Assembly (NCBI GenBank): GCA_928212115.1 | Contig: CAKMRJ010003334.1 | Span: forward strand, 32,934,134-32,998,133 | Length of the DNA stretch: 64,000 bases | Origin: Lactuca virosa | Taxonomy: Eukaryota > Streptophyta > Magnoliopsida > Asterales > Asteraceae | Direction of reading: 5' to 3' | In this document: positions 34,270 through 43,541 of the stretch, piece by piece | How positions within the stretch are numbered: the first letter of the stretch is position 1 | Layout: each line of letters begins with the position of its first letter | Program-made: the position numbers and the translations under genes | Notes under the pieces: model-generated | What the model was told of the DNA's origin: nothing | The model's database searches: none | The model's input: the letters and a program-made list of their open reading frames with translations, nothing else

Positions 34270-35017
34270 AAGTCCATTTCTTCACGATCAGACTCAGCTC
34301 ACTTCTTCCTTTAAGCTTCCTTTCTTTTCTTCGATTCTGAAGTAGAGCCATACGTCTTGACTCTCCCATCTCTTAGATCTCTCAGGTAGACAGGGCAGCT
34401 TCGTCTCCAATGCCCTTCTCTTGGCAATAAAATCAAATTGACTTTTTTGGAACAGCACACGGAACTACCTCAGACTTTGCCTTTCTCTTATGATCAAACT
34501 TTTCGACCATGGCATGCCTTTCGTTGCCATTGCCTATATCCATGGAGGTTTGGAAGGCAGATCCACCAATCAACTTTGCTTCTCCAGTGCGCCAAATCAT
34601 TGCTGATTCAGCAGCAACAAGCAAATAGGTGAGATCGATGAGGGTCATGTCGTGTTCTATCATATAGTATTCTCTTACGAACTCACTATATGAGTCAGTA
34701 AGCGATTGAAGAACCCAGTCAACAGCCAGCTTCTCACAGACAACGGCTCCCAACATTCTTAACCTATCAATGTGTGACTTCATCTCTAAGACGTGTGCAC
34801 ACACTGACTTTCCTTCTTCATGTTTTCTTGCCAAAAGGGCTTGAGTGAGCTTGAACTTTTCAAGCCTTTGAACTTGTGGGTCAGGGAGAACAATAGGAGG
34901 AGGTGGAGGAAGTGAAGCATGATCTCTTGCTCCTCGATCGAATCGTGGAATATCATCTTCATGTGGAAATCTTGTTCCAAGGGATTTAGGAAGACCATAG
35001 TTGTCATACTTTGACAT
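34270..35017 (-). pseudogene. gag: Element G gag
   Basis: Minus-strand ORF of 194 residues from MSKYDNYGLPKSLG at 35017. It has a proline run, then the UBN2-type core (VQRLEKFKLTQALLARKHEEG, MKSHIDRLRMLGAVVCEKLAV, split). After KKSI a TGA falls at the first Cys position of the zinc knuckle (FYCQEKG), then a one-base shift gives GHWRRSCPVYLRDLRDG. It is one stop and one shift away from a full gag. Its N-terminus differs from gag F, although the leaders are homologous. Confidence 0.82.
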
Positions 35018-36544
35018 CTACAAAACGGGAGAAAATTCAAGTTAGTTGATTGATTGAGTCCTTAATTAAACACCCAAATGAGATATTAAGGCTAGGACCC
35101 AACACAATATTCTACAACTTGGAAGAGGGATGCCGTAATCCAAATTGCAGAACATTTAAAGGTAAGTGAATGACGATTCAGTAATTTTCCACCATGAAAA
35201 ACGAAAAAGAGATTAAGTTTTAAATGTATTGAAAACTCCTAGATCCTTTGAGATTCATTGAACTTTTCAATGGCATGTTTAAATCTCGATATGCCCCTCG
35301 TTTTGTTACTGGGATGCCGAGGATCACAAAACATGGTGTGAATAACCATGCAAATATACACGGTGCCCCCAATGTTACAGTCACCTAATCGATGTGCCGG
35401 TTAACCACACACGCTCTATCGATATATGAAAAACATCGAGTCACCGTTTGTCACCTTTGCTTAGAGCCCATTTAGTGTGCCGGTTAACCACACACGCTCC
35501 ACTAACGTCTTAGCAAGGGTACAAAGTGTAATTTCATGGAATTGCATCAAATTCACTTTTTCATAAAGTAACTAAGATTGGGAATTTTGTAAAAACATTT
35601 AGTTACTTTATAACTCATTATACTTTTAATGGAAAGGGTTTGCCCTATCCTACCCATTCGGCTAACGACCCTCCACCAATCAAGGAAGCGTTGAGTGAGA
35701 GTGGACACCCATTAAACGGCCATTTTATAGGCCATAACCTTATACCCCCCCCCCCTTATAGATTGGCTTCGTGAATGAGGCCTACTAACGGTAAGACTAG
35801 CATTTAAGTTATACATATATAATATTAGACTTTTAATTTTATATATAGTATAAGGGTGTATTTTACACTTTTAAAATACTATGTGGTCTAATTTAATAAA
35901 TTACACTTATAATTTAATTAAATGTAAACCATATCACTATGGATTTATTAACTCTATTTTAATTATACACTTAATTAATTTAATAAAACCATAAGGGTGC
36001 AATTTAAAATTTTTCAAAAATTAGGGTTTTAGAATTTAACATTTTAAAATTAAACTTTTAATCAAAATTTAAATTCCAAAACATGAGGGCAAGTTTTGAA
36101 ACCTTTCAAAACAAATTAGGTTTAACTATTTAAATTTCAAAACTAAAATTATTAAGTTTAAATTTAAACTATAAAACTTAAGGGTGTAAATTGAAAATTT
36201 TCAATGTAACTAGGTTAAATATTTGACTTATAATAATCCTATATTATCCATATTTAACCAAATCCATCAATTTTGATGAAGATAATCATTCCAAACTTAA
36301 AAAATCGGATTTAGGCAAGAAAAACGAGTTTTGGCAATTATCCTCAACAAAATCTGGCAGAAAAATGGAAAATCCTGGCAACAGAACAGGAAACTCGTCG
36401 AGTTGGGCTCTGCACTCATCGAGTTCACCCAAATCGTCGAGTTCATATAGAACTCGTCGAGTTCATGCTCCAGACAGCAAAAAATTTCGATTTCCTGATC
36501 TTTTACAGTTCACAATTGCATCAATTCATTATACAAACAGCCTA
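35018..36544 (-). other. Element G 5' leader
   Basis: 1.5 kb of non-coding leader, in minus-strand order: four AACTCGTCGAGTT-type palindromes (36391-36463), an AT-rich stretch, hairpin 1 (35565-35609), the paired shared-loop hairpins (35388-35506), and the GTGTTGGGTCCTAGCC block before gag. A C run of about 13 lies near 35750. The order matches the copia F leader. Confidence 0.75.
35388..35609 (-). other. Leader hairpins of element G
   Basis: Two stem-loops share the 22-nt loop found in copia F. Stems on the plus strand are ATCGAT/ATCGAT (35388-35393 and 35418-35423, with one mismatch next to the loop) and TTAGTG/CACTAA (35472-35477 and 35500-35505); the loops lie 83 bp apart. A third hairpin, AAAGTAACTAA/TTAGTTACTTT, spans 35565-35609. 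The stems differ from F while the loops are conserved. Confidence 0.65.
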
Positions 36545-36557
36545 GGCTCTGATACCA
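36545..36557 (-). promoter_or_regulatory. Element G primer binding site
   Basis: Minus-strand TGGTATCAGAGCC, one base after the 5' LTR; complementary to initiator Met-tRNA. Confidence 0.9.
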
Positions 36558-36558
36558 C

Positions 36559-37343
36559 TGATGGGTTATGAGCACTACATCATTCCTATGGTGTACATGC
36601 AAACCCTAAAGCTTTGTATCTAGTTTGTCTAATGAACATGTATTAATCATCCAAAGCTCATAAACCCTAGATCTAGCATATGTATATCAAAATTAACATG
36701 TAAGAATAGATCTAGATGAATACCTATTATAGAATGGCTTGAATCTCGTATCCTTGGAGCTTAGAGTCACAAATGTCACTCCTCTAATGGTTTACAAACA
36801 CCACAATCAAGAGGATGACTTATGAGAAGGATAAGGAGCGCCAAAAAACGTACTAGGGTTCTTCCAGAAGAGTTAGCCACGTTTTTGGGACCATAGGGGT
36901 CTTTATATAGTGAGGCTATTAGGGTTATCAAACAAGGAAACCCTAATTTGACTGCTTAGGCTCCAAGCAGCCCATGGACTCCTTTTGAACACCCCTTGGA
37001 CGAATTCCTTATGGGCTTCCCATAGAATTCGTCGAACCTATGTTCCAAGGTGATCCATAGCCCAATTATAATTATCTTATAATTACAATTCCAGCCCCCT
37101 AAGTTTAATTAATGTCTTTTAGTCACAAAACTAATTCTTAATTAATTCTTGACTAATATTAATTAAACAATATGATTTCTCCTTTTATATTATTCATATA
37201 ATATATTAATAAATCATAATTAATCCTCATTCTCCATAAATAATCCTATCAAGTTGCTTTGGTGAAGGCAACCCAAAAGGACCATGCACAACCGGGTCAA
37301 ATACTCACCAAATATAGTTACAGGCTTAGACACTAATCCAATA
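36559..37343 (-). repeat. Element G 5' LTR
   Basis: 785 bp, matching 29818-30602; the last bases are AATA where the partner has AACA. Followed by GGACG, the right TSD copy. Confidence 0.93.
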
Positions 37344-37348
37344 GGACG

Positions 37349-37830
37349 TGCTAGAGACTTTGAGGAGGGAGAGACTTTTTGCAAGGTTCTCCAAATGCGA
37401 GTTCTGGTTGCGTGAGGTGCAATTTATTGGGCACCTTGTCTACCAGAAGGGCACACTAGTCGATCCGGCCAAGATAGAGGCCGTGATGCAGTGGGAGATT
37501 TCGAGGTCTCCAACTGAGATTTGGAGCTTCTTGGGTCTAGCGGGTTATTACCGGATATTTATTCGGGACTTCTCCAAGATTGCAGCTTCTTTGACGCGAT
37601 TGACCAAAGAAGTTGATGGTCTTTAGTTGGGGACCTGAGCAGCAGGCAACCTTCGAGACTCTCAGACAGCGGTTGTGCGAGGCACCGACTCTCACCCTGC
37701 CAGAGGGTGTAGATGTTACATGGTTTACTGTGACGCTCGATCACGGCATGGGTGCGGTACTGATGCAGCGGGGTCACGTCATAGCAAGCCTTAGGGAATC
37801 AGGTTGGGGGATTCCAGTCAGGACATGAGT
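37349..37830 (+). pseudogene. Gypsy B RT-RNase H, right fragment
   Basis: Continues the RT broken by [25 protein letters not shown] (split), then GHLVYQKGTLVDPAKIEAVM and [22 protein letters not shown] frameshift near 37612 leads to FSWGPEQQATFETLRQRL and [12 protein letters not shown] of RNase H, after which coding similarity stops. Integrase is absent. Confidence 0.85.
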
Positions 37831-37904
37831 TCAGTTTGGGATGATAAGCCGTGTGTATGCTCGACGTGGAATGTGTTCAGATTAGTAACTAGCAACTGAG
37901 ATAG

Positions 37905-38440
37905 TGTGAGAAAGTGTTGTAAGTCTGCGGGTGTAGCCGTAGCATTAACTAGTAGCTAGATAGTGTTAGGGTGCTGTAAGTCTGCGGGTGTAGCCGTAGC
38001 ATTCACTAGCATCCAGACAGTGTGAGAAAGTGATGTAAGTCTGCGGGTGTAGCCGTAGCATTCACTAGCAGCCAGACAGTGTGAGAAGGTGTTGTAAGTC
38101 TGCGGGTGTAGCCGTAGCATTTAGTAGCAACCAGATAGTGCGAGAAGGTGTTGTAAGTCTACGGGTGTAGCCGTAACATTCACTAGCATCCAGATAGTGT
38201 GAGAAGGTGTTGTAAGTCTGCGGGTGTAGCCATAGCATTCACTAGCATCCAAATAGTGTTAGAGTGTTGTAACTCTGTCGGTGTAGCCGTAACATTCACT
38301 AGCAGCCAAATAGTGCCAGAGTGTTGTAAGTCTGCGGGTGTAGCTGTAGCATTTACAAGATTGGCAGATAGTGCTAGAGTGTTCTGTGACTACGTGTGTA
38401 GCCGTAGAATTTACTAGGTTGGTAGATAGCATGGGAGTGT
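37905..38440. repeat. 57-59 bp tandem repeat in gypsy B tail
   Basis: About nine copies of a unit with the core TCTGCGGGTGTAGCCGTAGC followed by ATTCACTAGCA. It lies just downstream of the broken pol, in the 3' untranslated region. Confidence 0.9.
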
Positions 38441-39435
38441 TGTTAGATCGCGGAAGGAACAGTAGTATCCACCAGTTCGGGTGCAGCAGTGAGGATATGG
38501 AAATTCACGGATTGGATTTCGGATTTCCCTAGATGAATTAGACCTGTTTGAGCCACTGATAAGAACGTAGGAACGCCACTACAGTTATGGGAACAGGGAA
38601 GCAATGGACCGTATGAGGTCGTTTGTGATATAAGGCTACCATTGGTCAGGTAACAATCACTTTTAGCTTTGGATTGGTGTCGTCAGGACTTGACGTATGG
38701 ATCTGATCAGTTTGATTAGAAGGTCGTTAGAGCCTTAGTGGCAAGATAACTAATGGCAACTGTTGACAGACAAGGATTTCGTTCAGAAGTCGTGTTGAGT
38801 GACCGCATGGGAGTCTTTTGGCTCCACAACCGGGCCGGAACTCGGTATTTTAGATGACTGGTGAACGAATTGAGACACAGAAGGTCCCGGTAGATTTTTG
38901 AAAGTAGCCATGTGGCAGCATACTGCTTCAGGCAGTTCAGGGTTCGGGCAGTTTCAGGGTTTGGGCAGTGTTAGTATTTGTATTTTAGGTTGCAAGTACA
39001 GACGGAATAGCTGGTTGATTGGGAAGTGACAAGTCACTCACAGCGGGATTAGCTGAGCCTTGTCCAAGTATAAGTGATCTGCAGGGATAATTAGGTTTGT
39101 GATCCTGTTTTATAGTGGGAACCCTAAGTTATCAGAAGTTGAGTAGACAGTTGAGGGATAAGTGGACTGGGTTCAACAATAATGATTCTGTATGAGCGGT
39201 CTGTCGGAGAGTCAGACCACCTCGAGACTGCAGATTTCAGACGGTATAGATGTGATCTCGTTGCAAGGAATTTGTTCATATGCGTATTTTAGGGACTTTT
39301 GAAGGTTGGTCACGGTTACCCTGGGGAAAGCTAGGGTGTTCCCAGGATTGCGGCCAGGTTACTTGAGTGGTTTGGCATGTAAGGAATGGTAAGGAATGAT
39401 TTCGAGGACGAAATCTAATTTAAGTGGGGGAGAGT
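38441..39435 (+). other. Gypsy B 3' tail, hairpin and polypurine tract
   Basis: Non-coding tail homologous to C' (24950-25030). It ends with a perfect 7-bp hairpin GATTTCG/CGAAATC with loop AGGA (39398-39415) and the polypurine tract AAGTGGGGGAGAGT just before the LTR. Confidence 0.8.
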
Positions 39436-42400
39436 TGTAACACCCCGTTTATTAAATAAATAAATGAGCAAATTAATAAATTAATAGTAGCCCTGAAATC
39501 CGTAATAATATGGCAAGGCGTTGGTCTCGAGGGTTAATTGTTACAATTTTAGAAATTGGGGGTTAAAGTGTAAGTTCTGGATTTAATTTGAAAAGGATTT
39601 AAGAAGTCCGGGTGCGTTTGGTAATTAATGGATTTAAATTGAAAATATTTGAAGGCTTAGGGGGTTGATTGGTAATTTAGGAACCTATTATGAAAGGAAT
39701 TTATGGGATTAGGGTTTAAAGGGTAAATTTTGGTCTTAAGTTGGAAAAGATTTGTGGAGGAAGGACTAAACTTGTTAAAACGAATGAAAGTTTGGTATAA
39801 CACGGGATACACCGGTGTCCCGTCCCATCGTCTAAACCCTAACCCTAGGTCACATAACTTTATCCGCCACCATGGGAGTGCCTTCAACCGCCGTGCAACA
39901 CCAAGACCCGTTGCCGCCGCTATAGTGCCAGGCGAACGTCACCATCGCGACGCCGGCTGCCGGAGACGTCGGAGGGTAACTAAAGAACTACCTAGGACCG
40001 GAGAAACTCATTTTTTTCGCCATGAGTGGGTCGTGAGTCACCTGAAACGATCGGTAAGTCCCCCGCAACCCATCTTCTTCTCTCTCTCGTTGTTTTCAAT
40101 GGTTACGACGTCGGAGATGTCGTTACCGTCGTCGGTGGTCATAGGGCCACTGTTTTGTTTTTCCGGCGACGACTGCCGCCTAGGCAGTGGCTGTGTGGGT
40201 GTATGTTCGAGTTTTTACTTTGTTGTTGCATTTCGATTATGTAGGATGTTCTTTTTGGCCGGAAATTCACTGCCACCAGCATGAGGTGGTGGTTGCCACC
40301 GCTTCACCACCACCAGCCGCTGTGAGATGGTGGTTGTGTGTGTGTGTGTTTAGCAGACCGTGTTGGATTAGTGTCTAAGTCCATAACTATATTTGGTATG
40401 TACTTGACCCGGTTGTGCATGGTCCTTTTGGGTTGCCTTCACCAAAGCAACTTGACTTGAGGAATAATAAAGAAAGAGGTGCTTATGGTTTATTAATATA
40501 TTATAAGACTAATATATTAAAAGAGAAATAAAATTTGTTTAATTAACATTGGTCAATAATTAATTAAGAATTAGTTTTGTGATCAAAAGAAGTTAATTGA
40601 ACTTAAGGGGCTGAACTGTAATTATGTGATAGTTACAAAGTTGGGCAAGGAAACCCTAATAGATAGGGTGGACGAATTCTAGGGATAAAATCCTTAAGAA
40701 TTCGTCCATGATAGGGATTCTAGAATTATCTTATGGGCTGCTTGGTGGCTAAGTAACCAGATAAGGATAATCACTGAAACCCTAATTCCTACACCTATAT
40801 AAAGGACCCCTTGCCATGGGAATTTCGGCCACTTGAACCCTAGAAGTCCTAGAGCCGAAATTCTCCTCTCCCCTCTCTCTCTCTTGTTTCCTCCAATTGC
40901 TATTGGTGTTTGTGATTCATTAGAGGCACAACATTTAAGGTGCTAAGGTTCTAAAGGCTTCAAGATCTTCAATCAACAACAAGGTAATCATCTAGATCTG
41001 TTTACATATGTTAATTTCGAATATCATATGCTAGATCTAGGGTTTGAAATTCTTGGATGAATGCACGTATAAACAGAGAAACCTAGATCCAAGCATTAGG
41101 GTTTGCATGAGCACATAGGATGTTCTTTTGGCTCAAACCCATCAGATCGGGCGTTGGTTAAGCATTTTTGGCGGAAGGATGGAAGGGAAAAAAACCACCA
41201 CCACCACCGTGAGCCGCCGCCGACCACCACTGCCCGAGGTGGCAGTGGGTGGTGTCTGGCCTAGTAGAACCCTAATGGACCTAAAAGCTTAATGTTAGAC
41301 TTGGTTGGCTCGTGTTTGGGTTAGAAACCCTAATTAGGGTTTAGAAAACCCTAATTTTGGGTTTTTTGGTTTGGACCTATCAGGACCCACGTTATGGGTC
41401 ATTGGAATTGAAATTTGAATTATGCCCAATTACATTGTATCATTGACCTGGTAGATTGATGGGCTTAATGGATTAAGTCCTTATTTGGTTAAGTGTTTCT
41501 AATTAACCCTAATCGTCATTTCATGTGAAAACCCTAATTGTGTTGGGTTTAGAGTTGGGCCTTTCTGTTGGGCCTAGATGTCTGGACTCTTGATGGGCCA
41601 ACTATTAATAAGTAAATAGACTAGAGTATTTGGATTGGGCTTCAGGATAAGCCCATTGGACAGCCTTCGGCCCAATTTGGAAAATTGGGCTATAGATGGG
41701 TCATAATTGGGCCTTAATGATTATGAGATATTGGACCATCATAATGCCAAGTATTAGACCAAGAATAAATTGTTGGGCTTTAAGGCAAGACCATGTAGAG
41801 GTTTGGGCCCAATTTTGGGCCTTGGTTGATTATTGGACTTTTTGGGCTTTCAGAGTATGAGTAGGGCCTTGGTCTTGGACCAAGCTATGTTAGCGGTAAA
41901 GGGTCCTTTTACCCCAAGTGTGTATTTTAGAGTTATGCATTGGAAACCCAAATGGTTAATTGGGTGTTATTTGGATGTTGACAGATTCGGGAATCTGTCA
42001 TCCAGCAGCTAGGGTTTTGTCAGCGGGGCTTCAGCAGTGTGAGGTGAGTCCTATTCTAGTAGTAACGGGTCTAAGGCACCAATGCCGGATCGTGTAGTTT
42101 ATATGTTCTTGATAGGAACACGGAGTGTGGGCAGGGCCCGTATCTCATTATTACCAGAGTATAGATATCAGTCAGATTGTTGGATTGCTATACTTGTTGT
42201 CTGTGTGATACATGTATGTGGTTGTTTATGTATGTGAGTGTGGGCGGGGCCCGTATCTCATTATTATTCGAGTGTGGGCGGGGCCCGAATCTCATAGCAG
42301 CCGAGTGTGGGCGGGGCCTGAATCTTATAGTATTATTTGAGTATCGATATGTGACTGCTTGATAGAATTAGATATACTTGTTGTATGTGTGATACTTGTA

Positions 42401-42768
42401 TGCATGTTAGTAGTGAAGTGTGGGCGGGGCCCGAATCTCCTCCGAATCTCCATGAGAGTGGGCGGGGCCCGTATCTCCTAGTTGCATGTTATGTGTATGG
42501 TATGTGGTAGTTTGGGGAGACTCACTAAGCTTCGTGCTTACAGTTTTCAGTTTTGGTTTCAGGTACTTCGGTTTTATAAAGAGGAGCTCGGGATGATTGC
42601 AGTGCACACACCATTTGTTCAGCCTGGGATGTTTATACTCTGATATATTGACAAATGTTGTGATATTCGTGAGATATAAGATTTATGATTTTTACATGTT
42701 GAATGATAATTATGGTTTTATTAAAGATTTAAAACGAAATTTTTAGACTGTATTTTTGGGATGTTTCA
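39436..42768 (+). repeat. Gypsy B 3' LTR (interrupted)
   Basis: Matches 25038-27846 from TGTAACACCCCG to GATGTTTCA, with a 784-bp solo copia LTR inserted at 40361. The homologous ORF (39730-40284), the leader intron (42044-42562) and a shortened GC-rich array (42120-42480) are present. Confidence 0.92.
40361..41144 (+). mobile_element. Solo LTR of the copia F/G family
   Basis: TGTTGGATTA...AACCCATCA, 784 bp, with no internal region. TSD GACCG (40356-40360) and GATCG (41145-41149), one mismatch. The uninterrupted sequence is seen in the 5' LTR near 25995. It arose by LTR-LTR recombination. Confidence 0.9.
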
Positions 42769-43048
42769 GTTTTAGCATTGGTTCCGTATGGACGGTCTGT
42801 CAGGGAGTTAGACCAATTCGAGACTTCACTTCAGGTTGAGTAGTCGTAATTATTTTGCATGGAATTGTTTGAGGCTAGGAATGATTCGTCCATCTTCGAG
42901 TTGGAGAACCCTGCTAGGGTTGGTTTTGGTTACCTTAGGAAGGTTTTGGTATGCTCGGGGTTGTGGCCGTGTTGCTCGGGTTTTCTGGCATGCCGGGAAT
43001 GGTAAGGACTGATTTCGAGGACGAAATCTAATTTAAGTGGGGGAGAGT
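42769..43048 (+). mobile_element. 3' tail of older gypsy (C'), right part
   Basis: Begins with the right TSD copy GTTTT (42769-42773) and continues the tail interrupted by B. It ends with the hairpin GATTTCG/CGAAATC (43011-43028) and the polypurine tract AAGTGGGGGAGAGT, directly followed by an LTR. Confidence 0.8.
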
Positions 43049-43541
43049 TGCAACACCCTGTCCCGAATCGTTCCCATTTGGGTGTAGGTGACGTAATTTA
43101 GACGATCTGGGTGTTCGGTTTTTGTTTTAAAGACAAGGGTATTTCGGTAAAGTGTTAGTTCAGGCCTTGATGGAAATTGGATTTTTATTAGGGAAGTTTT
43201 TAAGGCGATCATGATATGATTAAAGCGTAGAGCTTCTCGCTACCTTTTCATGGATATAAGGATCGTCGGAATCGGATTTAGAATGAAGAAGTTATGGCCT
43301 TCGGAAGAATTTAGGGTTATTGGGAAAACCCCTAGTAGTCAGGGCATACATAAGGAGTACGCAGGGCGTACTCGTGCGAGGTCCCTTACGCGAGGAATAC
43401 CTTGGTGTACGCTGAGCGTAGTCAGCAGTTGGTCACGAAGCTTTGGCCTCGTACGATGGGCGTATGAGGGATTCTAGAAACCCTAATTTAAGGGTGTTGT
43501 ATTCTATTTAAGCACCTTAAGTCTTTAGGGCTGGCCTCTTT

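Larger units (their letters stand above)
29818..37343 (-). mobile_element. Element G: gag-only copia (TR-GAG-like) retrotransposon
   Basis: Minus-strand element with two 785-bp LTRs, primer site, structured leader, one gag gene and about 3.6 kb of non-coding internal sequence, then a polypurine tract. TSD GGAGG (29813-29817) and GGACG (37344-37348), one mismatch. No protease, integrase or RT piece is visible. LTR, leader and 3' tail match copia F, so it probably relies on F-type enzymes. This layout matches the described class of terminal-repeat retrotransposons with a GAG domain. Confidence 0.85.
25038..42768 (+). mobile_element. Gypsy B, full-length but decayed Ty3/gypsy
   Basis: LTRs at 25038-27846 and 39436-42768, primer site, gag remnant, RT-RNase H remnant, long 3' tail and polypurine tract, with TSD GTTTT. 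Protease, most of RT and all of integrase are missing, so it is non-autonomous. Two later insertions enlarge it: element G inside RT, and a solo copia LTR inside the 3' LTR. It is itself nested in the C' tail. Confidence 0.9.
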
